Both the position numbers and the translations under genes were made by a program. A stretch of DNA of 64,000 bases from Drosophila pseudoobscura (Eukaryota > Arthropoda > Insecta > Diptera > Drosophilidae): contig NC_046679.1 in NCBI RefSeq assembly GCF_009870125.1, positions 26,598,001-26,662,000 of the forward strand, given 5' to 3'. Positions 1 through 21,272 of the stretch are shown here, in pieces. Numbering within the stretch: position 1 is the first letter of the stretch; every line of letters begins with the position of its first letter. The notes beneath the pieces are model-generated. The model saw only the letters and a program-made list of their open reading frames with translations. It had not been told where the DNA came from and ran no database searches.

Positions 1-2808
1 TCGCGGTGAGAACTGCCGCACCTGCCAGGAGCTCCTATTCGAGTCCATTCAAGAGGGTAAGTCGTCGCCGTTCGCCTAGATTTGGCTCAGCTTTAATGTT
101 TGATTTAAAATGGTCGTGTGTCTGTTCCAGGATCCTTTAGCTTTCCGGAGGCCGAGTGGCACGATGTAAGCGATGAGGCCAAAGACCTGATTAGTCGTCT
201 GCTTGTCAAGCAGGCCTCTAAGCGTCTAAGCGCCGAGGCTGTGTTGAACCATCATTGGATTCGTATGTGCGAGCATGAGCCGCCGACCAGCAGGCAGTCT
301 GGCCGCCACAAGGCATTGCATACCCCAAGCAATATTCGACGGTAATTAGTAATAGAACACTGAGGATCGCGACAGTTGTTGATGTATCGTATCTCTTATA
401 TTGTGGCTTTTAGCAATCACCAGTCGGCGAGGGAAATTTCGCAGTTTGCCGAATCCGCCATGGCCGTTAAGCGCGTGATCTTGCAGCATTTCTCCATGCG
501 CTACGACTACATGAAGGAGCGTCCCAACATCTACCAGCCATCACAGGCCTACATGGATGCCTACAGCGATGAGAACTATAATCCCAAGCCGCCCTCTCAT
601 TACACTCGCAATCGTTCACAGCGCACAGCACCAGCATCTGTGGCTGGTGTGGCTGGAGTCTTGTCTAGCTATGGAGGGCGTATGTCCTCGATTCATGGCC
701 AGCGGACGAGCAGCCGTCACTCTTCCAGGAATGCTTCACGCAACGCATCTGCGATATATCCAAGCAGTGGAGGATTCAAGACGTTGAATGTTCACGAGGA
801 GGACGATGACGATGATGCACTCGAGGCCTTTGGACGTTTGGATGATGATGACGACGAGTGGGCCAAGTCGACACGTCGCTATCAGCAGCAGCGCGAGCTT
901 CAGCAACAGCAGGAGGAGTCGCTCGGCGATGATCACGAGGATCGCTACAGGGAGAGCGTCAGCGAGGGCGATGAGGGAGAGAGCGAGGACTATCAACATT
1001 ATAAGCATTATTGGCGCGAGTTGGACGAAGATGAGGGCGATGACTATTTGTACGAGCAGCAGCAGCAACGCGTCGATGATATTGCCGAAGAGGAGGAAGA
1101 GGAGGAGGAGAAGAATGATGAAGAGAACGAAGAGGAGGAGAAGGAGGAAGAACGAAATAAATATGCTGACAATCGAAACCAATTGAAAGCTAAAGTGGAA
1201 CAATTTGGCGAAGCCAATGAAATCGAACAGCAGCCAGAGAATGGTTATGTTTATGAGAAAGATCTTATTATGGATAATATCGAAAAATCGAAGCAAAGTG
1301 AATTTGCTAAACTCACAACAACAACAACAACAACAATGCGCAATGATGCGCAGGAGAATAAGATGTGGATAAAGGAGAGGATGGAGAAGGAGAAGGATAC
1401 AGATACGGAGACGGAGACGAAAGAGCAGGATGATGTTGATGGAGCTGAGAAGCAAGGACCATCAAGTGATATTAGTGCTACTACCATCACCGATAATAAC
1501 AAGAAGCAAACACCAGTTAAGACTACAACAACACACATTAAAACCAACATAAAAAAGCAACAATGTGAGCAGCAGCAGCAAACTGGCGATGATAATGATG
1601 ATGATGATGTTAAACTATTGGATAGTATTAGTGATTTAAATGAAAAGCTACCTGAAATTTATGAGACTGCAAATATTGTTGTCGACTCAGCGGCAGTGCA
1701 ACCAACAACAACAGCAACACCAGCAGTAGCAGCAGCAGCAGCAACATGCCCACCAATCGATAATAGAGATGATGATGATTTGAAAGCGATCAAAAACGCG
1801 CCAACGACGACAACTGCAGCTGCAGCTGAGGAGACAACAATGCGAACGACTTTTGGTAAAACACACGAACAGCAAACACAACAGCAACAGCAACAGACAG
1901 TCGTCTACAGCAAACCAACACGTAATGTTTATTTTGCACTCGATGCATATCAGAACGACGAGGATGCCGACATAGACGAGGATGAGGACGATGACGATGA
2001 CTACGATGAAGATGACGAGGGAGAAGGAGAGGATGAAATGGAGCCACAGTGCAATAGCTCAACAGTGTTTAAGCAACCGCTGCCATCTATTTCCAGTGCC
2101 TATACACGAAAGCAGCGCCAGCGGCAGCAGCAGCAACGATACATTGTGCCACGGTACCAAGGTCAGGGTCAGGGTCCGGTCTCGGTGTCGGTTTTGGGTC
2201 AAAGGCAACCAGAAAACTGGCGCTACCGCACTCATCACTCGGAGCAGCAGCAGCCGGCCGCTGGCTATCGGAGGTACCGCCCGCCCTTTAGCACTGGCGG
2301 CGGCGGTGGCCACTACGGCAACCAGCAGCGGAACTATTTGGGTAGCTTCTCGCACAGCGGCGGTGCCGCTGGCTACAAGGTAGCTCCATTAATGCAGCCA
2401 CCACCGCAGCGAAACAACAGCGCTGGCAGCAGCAGCGGCAGTGGCGGCTCCCCCCCATCCGATGAGCAGTCAACGTTGCCATCATCCGAGATCCGCAACT
2501 GGCGCCAGGACTGCGTCTATGCAAATGCCCCCCCAATGCGCAGCTGTGGAATGAATCCGCCGCACTCGCAGTCGCGTGCCGCTGTGCATCGGTCCCATCA
2601 TCAACAGCAGCCACGAATTGGCAGTGGTCGCTTTGCCCATTCACAACCGGTCCATTTGCAGGCAGCCCAGCTGATGGAGGAGCTGCCCAACATCCGCATT
2701 GGTCTTTCGCCGCCAAGCGAGAGCTTGCTGCTGCAGCGGCGTATGCGGCAGCAACAGCGAGCCCACGATCTGTCAGAGTATTGTGAAGCTGCAACTGCTA
2801 GTGGATAG
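1..2808 (+). CDS. Lk6: Lk6, MNK-type eIF4E kinase, 3' part (partial at left edge)
   Basis: Lk6 is the fly MAPK-interacting (MNK) kinase that phosphorylates eIF4E and links growth signalling to translation. Exons read here are 1-56, 131-341 and 414-2808, with donors GTAAGT at 57 and GTAATT at 342 and acceptors ending at 130 and 413; the joined frame gives 886 residues. The first ~75 residues are the end of the kinase C-lobe, including AAKDLISRLLV-like subdomain XI (here EAKDLISRLLVKQASKRLSA) and the final HHWI helix. The catalytic loop and activation segment lie outside the window. The rest is a ~800-residue tail, very acidic (several runs of D and E), with polyQ, polyT, KEKDTDTETETK and Gly/Ser-rich stretches, as expected of this gene's long low-complexity tail. 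Identification rests on the kinase end plus the NHQSAREISQFAESAMAVKR block. The start is off the window. Confidence 0.93.
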
Positions 2809-5287
2809 GCTAGTGGCCCCATGCCCTATGCCGCCTTTCCGCTTTTCGAAATGTGTATCTTTTTTTTTCATAACTGCGCCAAAATGCATAGTTTTGTGGC
2901 GTTTTCTACGCACATTCTCAAATTCAACTTTCCAGTTCTATAACTTTGCTTTGTTTGGTGCAACATTTCATTAAACCGTGAAACGCAAAAGCGAAAAATC
3001 CTACTTAAAATTCCGTCATTGTAACAGATACAAATACAGATACAGATATAAAATTGTGGTAAGGAAGGAGCAAGAAGATTGTAAGAGCGAATGGAATTGG
3101 CCTTCAAAGAGCAATTGTCTACGCTGTTTGGAAACGAAAAGCCAAAGTCGTTCAAGATAAAAAAAACGTACTTTTTTTATAAAAAAGATTCAAAAATTGT
3201 AATTTGTATTGAACTATAATTTTTTATTATGAAAAATAAAAACGAATACAAGAAGTGTTTAAGCGAGAGATGCATTAACAATTTAACATTTTTCTGTCCT
3301 ATAATCCTGTACTATTTCCATGTAACTTCTGACAATTTTTGTAGTCTCTTTATGTTTCGAAAAACCGATGACAAGAGAAAGAAATCGAGTTCAATAATTA
3401 TAAAGAAACACATCCAAACAGCCACAGGCATAGCTTAAGCGATGACTAAGATATTTTCAAGAAACTCCGGCGAGCAGATATGTCTATTCCTGTTTCAAGA
3501 CTGCCCTTCGTCACATTTGTTGAAATTTCTTGGTCCGCTACAAGCATTCTTTCGAAAACTTTTGGAGAGTGTATATTTTTTTAAGCCCTGACAAAAGAAA
3601 AAGATTCTACATTGAAATGTACACCCACTAACACACAACACAAAAAACACGAGCACTATAGAGAAACCTAAGGGTTCTGTTCTTGACATTTAACGATGCT
3701 GAACAATTTTTGCTGGGCGTAAATAAAGGTAAAACAAACAAACAAAAGAAATTGTGTTAAATACATAATTATGATAATATTTAACAAAAATTGTGATATA
3801 AAATGTAAATGTAAATGCACCTGAAGAAATCTATCTATCAAATGACGCTGTGCCATCAACAACAACAACAACAACCACACCACACTTCAAAGTACTGTTA
3901 AGGCCGCCAGAAGGAGGAGGAGGAAGTTTCCACAATCTTTATTTGTTTACGTCCCACAAAATCAATGTCAAGTGCATCAATCCATCAATACTTCTATTTT
4001 TCCAGTAAACTGTAACTTACACTGAAAACTTCCATCTAAAACAAAACAAAAAAAACCCAACAAAAATACAAAAAAAGTATAAAAAAAACTCAAAAAATCC
4101 TTATTATAAAATCTATAAATGAAACGAAGATGAAACGATGGGAAAACAGCATCGAGTTCGAGTTCAGTTAAAGTTGAAGAACATACAATTTATAAAACGA
4201 CGGCGTCCAGAACACTTTTAACTATTGATCTATTCCTACAGAAGCAATTAGGTTTGCATTAAAACAATTTGAGCATATGGAATCGCATTCGTTTTTATTG
4301 GTTAAGCTGTGAGGAATGTTTCGCAACGAAACAAAAAACAAATTAACTAAGATACGATACTACTACACTCATTTGAGATGAAATCCTTAGTTTTCGAATG
4401 TCCGTTAAACTTACGTTACGAGTAATCTATTAAGCTGTTGAACACGAACCGAACCGAACCGAACACTGGTTAAGAGCTGCTTTAGAGAGAGTGTCGAAAA
4501 AAACAAGAGACCGACCGACCGACCGGACAGAGGGGAAAGTGGAGAGTAAAAGTGCAACTAATTGATAAATCAACTGAATAATACAATTAATTGAAATGTT
4601 TGTATGACAAATTTGTTTAAACATAATTGCTGCAAGAGCTATAAATAAAAGGAAAATAAAAATGCGACAAGGATAAAGTAAACCTTCAACAAACGAAAGA
4701 GTCGATATTGTTTTATACATAAAAAAAGTCAATAAAAATGCAAAATATACAAAATGTTAAATCTTGTGTTGTTAGTCTCAAAGTCAAGCATCAGGACTTC
4801 AATTATTTAATGCATATATGGCCGTAAAAAAACAAAGAAAAAGCTCAATAAGCAGATCAATCAGCCAACTGAAACTGTTTGTTTGATTGTACCTACATGT
4901 GTATGTTACCGGCCGAGGGACACTGCCGCATGACACACATGCAAGAAAGTTAAATGTTATAACTAAACTAACTAGCATGCATTCAAAACACAAATACAAT
5001 TACTTATCTTGGGGAAGGCATGTGATTTAAGAAGAGCAACGAAACTAGTGGTGGATATGTTATGGTAGAGGACCAGACCAGACCCTAAAGTGTTCCTACA
5101 AGGAATAGTTAATCTACGCCCCATAAATCCGTGTTGAGGGGCGCAGCTCTATAATTCCTTGCGTCAGACTTGCTATAAACAATTCCTCCCAGATGGGGGA
5201 TTTAGGATTCGAACAAAGTAGATAACGAACGGAACGTAAGATTTTTGAATTTGGGTATCGAGCCACAAATCAGCTGAGAAGAAAATT
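2809..5287 (+). other. Lk6 3' UTR and intergenic spacer
   Basis: No coding region is supportable here. The stretch is A/T-rich with several candidate poly(A) signals on the + strand, for example AATAAA near 3235, and a distal one at 4731 followed by a GT-rich tract. This fits a long 3' UTR of Lk6, perhaps with alternative ends, reaching about 4.76 kb. The remainder (4.8-5.28 kb) shows nothing I can name. Confidence 0.6.
4731..4736 (+). terminator. Distal poly(A) signal, Lk6
   Basis: AATAAA followed 25-40 nt later by CTTGTGTTGTTAG, a GT-rich downstream element. It is the last good signal before the next promoter, 1.9 kb after the Lk6 stop codon. Confidence 0.5.
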
Positions 5288-5341
5288 TATCGATTTCAGA
5301 ATTTCATGGGTGTATGGGATTATTTGTATACGGTCACACTG
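5288..5341 (+). promoter_or_regulatory. Housekeeping-type core promoter of the RING gene (DRE plus Motif 1)
   Basis: TATCGAT (5288-5294) is the core of the DNA replication-related element bound by DREF, and CGGTCACACTG (5331-5341) matches Motif 1, bound by M1BP. The pair, with no TATA box, is typical of constitutive fly promoters. It lies 585 nt before the start codon of the RING-H2 gene, leaving room for a 5' UTR. Confidence 0.6.
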
Positions 5342-5924
5342 CTTCGCGAGTAAACTATGGTCTAAAAATTAATAATAATAATTTTCGATGTTAAAAAGGG
5401 GTTCAGGAGAAGAAGCAGCAGCAGGTGGGTCGAAATTTCCACAGCTGTTTGGATAAGTGTGCAATCTGCTGCCTAAAACTGGCTAATTGTTGGTCATTAG
5501 TTGGACGAAAAATGGCCACTGGCCAATTGGAGTGTGTATTCCATGGTTGGAGTAAAGTATTTTAGGGTATTCATTCGGTTCGATGTACGTATTTTCACTG
5601 CCTTTTCAAGTGACAGTTTTGCTTCTGTTTCTGTTCTGTCCCCTTCCTGATCCTGCTCCTCCCTTTTCAAAAGTAATAAATCAATATTGCAAATTTGTTG
5701 TGCGTGCAATGTTGTGCGGATGTGTATAGGCAATGTAATATATTTACATATGTGTACATTGTATGTGGACACATATAGTATGTATAGCCAGCCGAGACTG
5801 TTCTGTCGTTATATGTTGCTTTACACATTCGAACAGATGTATACTCGTATTCTGTGCTTTCAGGACAGTGTAGGAACGATTCCTTGTGATTCGGATTTGT
5901 CTGACAAATAATCCACAAGCAGCC

Positions 5925-10228
<4,304 letters not shown>

Positions 10229-10889
10229 CATTGTGTGCATGGAATCTTCATGTAAAACTGAACTTTGGACTGAGTTCGCCGGGCCAGCGTTAACTAACAT
10301 CGTTATATTGCAAAACTAATTACAAAAAAACACATTCGAAAAACACTTAAAAAATGTTAAATACCCAATCCCCCACTCCCGACGACACTACGACAATTGT
10401 AGCTGGCGGAACACTAAGAAAATTTTCAGTGTCGTGTTTGAATATCAAAAAAGCTATGTCTCTCTCCCCCCCCAAAACCTTTTTAGAGTAAAATTATTTT
10501 AAGTGTTTTTGGCTTTTAATTTACTATAAATATGTACAAATTATCCACGTTTTGTGAAACAAAATTCTTGTGATAAGAATTTCATAAATGCTTAAATTGT
10601 TATAGCATAGAACCCCAGCCCCCCATAGAGCATTTCAATTTTTAAGACGACAAACGATTATGATTTAGTAAAATATTATATTGTTTAACTCAACTAAGTA
10701 TTTTCCAGAATGGCCAACGATTCTTTTTGTTACGTTTTTTCATTTATCCCCAAAAGAAAAGAAAGATTTAGTTGAACTAGAGATTTCGATTTCTCCTTAT
10801 CCAATTAATTGCTCAATCCCATATCTCATATCGTGCGTGCCATATAAGTGATTTTGAGTCGATACAGTTTTAAAGAGCTTGAATAATTC

Positions 10890-10895
10890 AATAAA
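10890..10895 (+). terminator. Poly(A) signal, RING-H2 gene
   Basis: AATAAA 660 nt after the stop codon, the only canonical signal found on this strand before the opposing gene. Confidence 0.5.
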
Positions 10896-10997
10896 CAAAA
10901 TGAAATCAAGTGCCCACCTGGGAACAGAGGGGGCTTACTGCCAGAGAAGAAAGGCTCAGCGACGTGATGATGTTCGGATTGGATTCTATTTCGTGAA

Positions 10998-11003
10998 TTT
11001 ATT
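10998..11003 (-). terminator. Poly(A) signal, WDR55-type gene
   Basis: TTTATT on the + strand (AATAAA on the - strand), 185 nt beyond the stop codon. Confidence 0.5.
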
Positions 11004-11187
11004 CATAACCGGTAACAATTGATGGCGAAATTGAAACATCTCAACATTGTTTATATTGTATGATTTTGTGCAAAATTTTTAAAACCTATGGCTACAAGTA
11101 GTTTTGTTTTAAAACGGTGTTTCGTTAGGTCGAAACCTTATTGTAAAATACGGGGGAGATATTTCCTAGTAAGAAAGCGGCTTTAGG

Positions 11188-12757
11188 TTAGGCCGAATTA
11201 CTGGGTCCAGCGGCTGCGTCGTTATTGTCCGCATTGTCCTCATCTTCTTTGGTTAGATCGGAGAAAAAGTCCGACGCGTTGGTGCACTTGGAAGAGGGTA
11301 AATTGTGACGCTTCTCCTTATAGGCATTGTGCTTGTCATTGTACTTGATGTCGCCAAAGTCTTCGAAATACTTCACATTCCAGAAGCGTACATCGTTGTT
11401 GTGCGAAGATGAGGCCAGCAGCTCCCCGTTGGTGTTGATGTCCAGCGACTCAATTGGCATATTATGCTGGCCGACAACGCCAAGGTTTCGGTAAGGTGTG
11501 ATATGACAGGCTCTTATATTGCCATCCTCTCCGGCCACGCAAGCGATGCGATCGGTAATGGGTATCATGAGGCTTACGGGACTCTTGATGCCGGGGTACA
11601 TGTCGCAGTGGTAGCCGAAATAGCCCCAATTGTAGGAATACAGTTTGCCCTTGGAGGTGCCCACCACTAGCTTGGAGCTTCCCCGATAGATGCCCATGCA
11701 GTTGAGCTCCTCCTCGTACGGCTCTGACTGAACATAGAGCTTTCGGGCAGCGATGTTGAATGTGGTTAGATAGCCGTCGGCGCTGGTAGCCAGCAGCAGT
11801 TTTTTCTGGTCGTTGGTTATCATCTGTGTTATTTGATCCTCCACTTCCTTGAGCTCAAATATTGGATTCTTGGTGCGCAGATCCCAGAGCTTTACTGTCC
11901 CCGCATCGTCACCAGTGGCAAAGAGGTTCTCGTCTAGGACATGCAGTTTGTTAATGGCATCGTCGTGGGCCGTCTCATACAGCTTCTTTAGCTTCTCCGT
12001 CTCGAGATCTGTGACCATCACACACTTATCCTTGGAGGCAGTCAGCAAGTAGCGGCCGTCTTCAGTGAATTCCACGTCACGACAGGCCTTGGAATGAACC
12101 TCAATAGTGCGCAGCAGCTTGTTCCCTTCATTGCCGTACTCGTACAAATGGACATCGCCTATTATGGTAGCCAGCGCAATGATATCTCGGTCGGGGTGAA
12201 AGCAAACATCCGTGATGAAGTCTTCAAGCTTTATTTCCGGTGGGGCACTGCGAGGCTTCTTTATGGCAGCTATAATAGCACGCACTGTTTCGTCTGTCTC
12301 ATCATCCAGATCGTCTAGATCAAAAGCTGCCGAATCGCCTGCGCTTCCGCATGGACCATCGTTGTCATCCTTGCGCCGCTTAGCGCTTGTCGCCTCCCCG
12401 CTACTAGCTCCCTCCGCCTCGTCCTCCTCTAGCATGGAGTCATCCGAGTCGGAGGAGTCCTCCGCATTGGGATCAAAGCTGCTGTCGCTGCTAATGCTCT
12501 CGTTTTCATCTGCATTCGGATTGGGTTCTGGCGCCCCCATATCCGCCAGATCATGTTCGTCGATGTCGCTATCCGACTCGTCCTCCCCCACAAGAGCCTC
12601 CTGAGCGATCTCTTCTATGACACCAATAACCATATCGTCGTCCAAATCATCAAGCTCATCAGCATCTGAGGGAGTCTTGAAGTTGTTATGCCTGAAATAC
12701 ATGCGTGTGAGTACGATAAATCAATGATTCCGTTCGACTAAACACTCACGTATGCAT
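11188..12757 (-). CDS. CG14722: WD repeat-containing protein 55 homolog
   Basis: Two coding exons, 12757-12750 and 12691-11188, give 503 residues. The first exon has only eight coding bases (ATGCATAC), followed by donor GTGAGT at 12749; the acceptor CAG ends at 12692. Joined, the protein begins [11 protein letters not shown], which agrees with my recollection of the melanogaster protein. Reading straight from the longer exon would instead start at an ATG that lies inside the intron's TATTTCAG acceptor. Residues ~1-140 are acidic (DELDDLDDD and long D/E/S runs with an AKRRKDD patch). From about residue 155 the chain is WD40-like ([60 protein letters not shown]). WDR55 proteins are nucleolar and act in ribosomal RNA processing. 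The gene shares a 370-nt divergent promoter with Blm. Confidence 0.92.
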
Positions 12758-17364
<4,607 letters not shown>

Positions 17365-17666
17365 AGCCATCGGCATCGTGACATCGAGGCATCGGGCATC
17401 ATCATACTTCACAAACGATCACGCATTATTTTTGTCACATTTCAACTTTCATTTCTTTTCGTTTAACAGTAACATTGCCCTAGAACTAGAGTAAGACTTA
17501 GAAAAGTAAGCGCTGGAGCCGCTTGCATCTTTGGCTGTAACAGCATTAAAAGAAACTCGCATTTAAAATTGTACAACTTCGGTGAATTTCACTTAATTAA
17601 GTACTCAAAACACACCCAATGTCGTCGCGTCCCAGCGATAAGCGATCATCGATCACCGCTCACCGC
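17365..17666. other. Convergent 3' ends of Blm and thiamine pyrophosphokinase
   Basis: A 302-nt non-coding gap between two stop codons facing each other. ATTAAA at 17545-17550 (+) is the likely Blm poly(A) signal. I see no strong canonical signal for the opposite gene here, so its transcript may run into the Blm 3' UTR. Confidence 0.45.
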
Positions 17667-18790
17667 TCACTTGGAAGTTTCACGTAACTTCTCCTCAAAA
17701 TCGTATGCCCCCATGGACCATATTAAGTTGGCGTCCGTTTCCACTTGAACGAACTCTGTAGAGTAGGTGTTCGATGTGCTGACCATGCCGCCAAATTCCA
17801 TTTGGGTGTGATCTTCAAGATAAATAGAATCGCATTAAATATATAACGCTATATATATATATATTTGTATACAAACATAGGTTCCACTTGAGGCCCGTCG
17901 TCGTTACATTGTGCGCCATTGATCCAACAGGCATTAGGGAGCACCATCGCTGGGTTTTCACCAGATCGAGTGGCACCTGTATCGTGTGCTTGCCCGGCCT
18001 CAGGAGCCACGTTATTGAGTCTCCGCTCAACAGAAACACATTGCAATTGTCTTTTTGGGCTTTATACAGGGTGTTCAGATTGGCCATAACCTGATCGAGG
18101 CGACCCGAGGTGTCGTGGAATACGATAACATCATGGATTTTACGCTGCGCCATCACGGGTTGAAGCACTGTGATGGCCTTGGTGAAATCTGTTGCATCTT
18201 GATCCGGAGTGTGTATTTTGGGCGTTGATTTAAAGAAATCGACCGTTTCCTCCGTTATTGAGTCAAAGTCGCCTGTTATCACATCGAGTGGTTCGAACGG
18301 CCCCCCCGTTGCTGGCGCGCCCTTCGGCCTTTTGGGTGCTCCTTGACCCAGCAAAAACTCCCGCCAGTGATTAGTGCCTCCATCAACGGCACAACGCACG
18401 GCCGCTGCACAGGAAAAATAGATTCATTAGCACCCAGCATCTCTAGGTCTCCCCGGGGAGAGACTTGCTTTAGTTACCATTCTTCCATAACGATTTAACC
18501 ACGTGAGCTGGAACCTGAATCTGTCGGTTAAGAACAACACACACATGCCCGTTGTCGCCCAGCTTGAAGTTTTCGTTGATCATGTTGCCAGGCGTCCATT
18601 TGAACTCTTTGGGGGGCACTGTGTGGTCCATTTGTTGTCGAAATCCAATGGTTGTTTTGGTGCAGAAGATGCGTTTATGCACAAGCGTGCCAACTCGTGT
18701 GAAATGTCGGTCGCCATCCGTTATCGCCATGCGGTGGGCAGCGCCGCGCATCAAATTTAAAACTGTATTGCGGTGGCATGCTGTTGCCAT
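17667..18790 (-). CDS. CG14721: Thiamine pyrophosphokinase
   Basis: Catalyses ATP plus thiamine to thiamine diphosphate, the cofactor of pyruvate and oxoglutarate dehydrogenases and transketolase. Exons 18790-18478, 18404-17877 and 17812-17667 join to 328 residues, with donors GTAACT and GTTTGT. The family blocks are all present: AVDGGTNHWREFL, PLDVITGDFDSITEE, HTPDQDATDFTKAI (substrate and Mg-ATP binding acidic residues), VIVFHDTSGRLDQVMANL, and the C-terminal thiamine-binding domain ending TTGLKWNLYHTQMEFG-GMVSTSNTY. The last exon lies beyond a TA-rich intron and restores the conserved C-terminus. The start chosen is the first ATG; it gives ~70 residues before the usual enzyme N-terminus (VCVVLNRQ), rich in Arg/His/Thr and poor in acid, so a mitochondrial targeting role is possible but unproven. 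An alternative internal Met is at ~residue 14. Confidence 0.9.
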
Positions 18791-21272
18791 ATTCCGACAA
18801 CGTGGGCGTGGCGTAGAAGTAAATGAAATGTACAAAAAAGACTGAAATAATATGCTCGGCCGCCCGCTAACACGCTACTTTTTGTTTTTTAAACAAATTT
18901 AATTTCAGGCACAATGCCTGGTCGCACTGTTCGATAGTCTTTGGGAAATCGATAGACGCTGACGCTTTGGCGGTAAGTTTGAATTCAGCCTAATTGTTCA
19001 TAGTACAGATTTTTGAGCTGCAAAGACAGCTGTACTGTATATTTAAGAAGTACATTCAGTCGCTGTGACAAAACTCGTGAAAAATAACCTTATGTACGTT
19101 AGAAGTACGTCTACTACCTTGTGTTTAATTTCAAACTAACCTATGGTCAAACTTTTGTTGCTAAGCGCCTTCCGCGTCTGATGAAGGGGGAAAACTGAAC
19201 TGAGCTCAGTTCAACTCATCGACGGGATAGTCGTCTGTCATCCAGACAGAAAAGGGGGTGATGTTCTGCAATACTTTTGTTCTGGTTGAACCTTCGATGT
19301 CAGCTGCATCAATATTGTTACAGTTCATTTTGCTTGCTCTATACAAATACAGGCATTTATACAGCAGTCAGAGCAGTGGGGGAGCATCCGCATCCGCATC
19401 AAAGCCCATCATCCCATCCGTCCATAGAGCCATTCGTGCACATCCGTGCAGGGCCTTTGGTGAGCCTGGGTTGTGATTGACTGTGGACCGACCGCTTGAT
19501 TCAGTTTTAAATTCAAACTTCTTTATTTTGAGGGTAATTTGGAGTTGCGGCCCTAGGGAGCTGGAGTTAAGAGCGGAGAAGGAATTCGCGCATGAAGTTG
19601 AAGCCGTGTAAAAATCCGTTGCTCCCAGCGCAGTCATAAATAAATGAAATTCCACTTTAACAAAAATACCCGTGTGTACTCGTACGCACATGTTCTTGGC
19701 ATATTTGTTCGCATTTACAGAACTTTCCAATGAATTACATGAGCCGTCTGTTGGCACTCGGGTGTCACGGTGTCATTAATTTATGAAGGTAATAGCCCTT
19801 GCGGGGTCCTTGCCGGGCTGCAAGATATTAACGATAGTGGTGCAGGGAGCTGACAATCATAAGCGTCGCATTCCAAAACTAATTGCAATGTACGCAGCAT
19901 ATCCCCCGTATGTCTCCGCACGCTGATCGGATATGTGTGTCACACACATTGGCAAATGGTATCAAGGATTTTAAAGAAGTTTTCTTTTCGTCCATTACCC
20001 GCCGCTGGGTAATGGTGGGCTGGCATTGCGGTTCAATGCACCGCTATGTCGTGATTAGAAGTTATTAAGCCACAATACTCGTTGGGTAGGCAACGGGGGG
20101 CTGAAAGTTTCATTGACGTTGCCAAGCGATGGGGTTCAGACAAGCAGACGCTTCACTTGCCACATCTACCAGAGCTGCCAGCCCGAAGTGAGTGCCAAGG
20201 AAAGTGCGACAGGAAATTCATCAATGTCTCCACCGTCTGTCGCATGCACTCAACCCCCCCTGGAAATGCCCGGTTGATAGTGGAAAAAACAGGACGAGAA
20301 AAACAGGGGGAGAGAGAGGGCTATTGAAAAACACAAGGATACGGAAAGAAGGTGAGGTTGGGGCTGGAATTCGATTGCCAATGGCGGCTGAGGTGGTGTG
20401 GGGCTTTCGCAGGAGGTTATTTACGGACGAAAGCAGGCAGAAAGCAAGCCACAGAAACGGATGCCGAATGACGGTTTTGTTTTTTGCGGCAGCCAAAAGG
20501 AAATTATGAATTTAGCAGCAGCTCGGCAGCTGTCTATTTAAGTTCTCTTCTTCTCAAGTCTGGTTTTGAAATTTAAATTGACACTCAAGCCCTCAGTTGA
20601 ATGCACAAAATCCTCAGATCCACTGGCAATCCCAAGAATTATCCACGAAAGAAAAGACGACACCAATAACAATTACCAGTTACCAGCTACCATTACATAT
20701 AGTATGTATTTAATTAATATATTTGATCTTTTTTCTGTTTTACTTTTGCCCCCCTCGTGCGATGATCCCTCCTGACACGTCTCCAGCGATTACTTTTATT
20801 GTATTCCGTCAAAATTAACTTAATGCAACGTGCAACGAGTGAGATGCGTAATCGTAATCGCACAGAGGACATCTTTTTCCGGTCCGGTCTTTGTGTATTC
20901 TTGGGGGCCACTGCTAGCAGCACGACATTTCGGAATGGAATGCAATGGAATGCGCCATCAGGCATGAATCACATTGTGTGTTTGTGTGTGTATCTGTGTG
21001 ATCTACATATGCGTGTGTGTTTAGTTTGCATATCCTGTTTATAGATACATTTGTTGTTGCACTTATACATAGATACATATATTTGAATGAAATGCCATTT
21101 TGATTAGCCCACAAATGTAATCGAATTTCGGCTTGGATTCCCATTCTCCCCCACTGCAATATGTATGTGTGTTTGTGTATATGTGTGCGGGGATGTCCTG
21201 CCATTTGCTGTTCTTGTTGTTGTTGCTTGTAATTATTGTTCTGCATTCGGCGGCATTGCATATTTACACGCT
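18791..21272. other. Intergenic, no gene recognised
   Basis: No coding region is supportable. At 18920-18954 GGTCGCACTG (one mismatch from Motif 1) and ATCGATA (DRE-like) lie close together and probably mark the promoter of the thiamine pyrophosphokinase gene. A (TG)-rich tract lies near 20975-21025. The rest shows no protein-family similarity in any frame that I can see. Confidence 0.5.
18920..18954 (-). promoter_or_regulatory. Probable promoter of thiamine pyrophosphokinase gene
   Basis: GGTCGCACTG (Motif 1-like) and ATCGATA (DRE core) occur within 35 nt, 130-165 nt upstream of the start codon. Same motif pair as at the RING-gene promoter. Confidence 0.4.

Larger units (their letters stand above)
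10229..11187. other. Convergent 3' UTRs of the RING gene and the WDR55 gene
   Basis: No coding region is seen. A + strand AATAAA at 10890-10895 probably ends the RING-gene transcript. On the - strand AATAAA at 11003-10998 probably ends the WDR55-type transcript. The two 3' ends are about 100 nt apart and may overlap. Confidence 0.55.

Noticed and set aside
736-1455. Leucine/isoleucine-rich frame of 239 codons on the - strand
   Set aside because: It is the antisense of the acidic, glutamine-rich Lk6 tail; reverse GAT/GAG repeats read as Ile/Leu. No start context or splice support.
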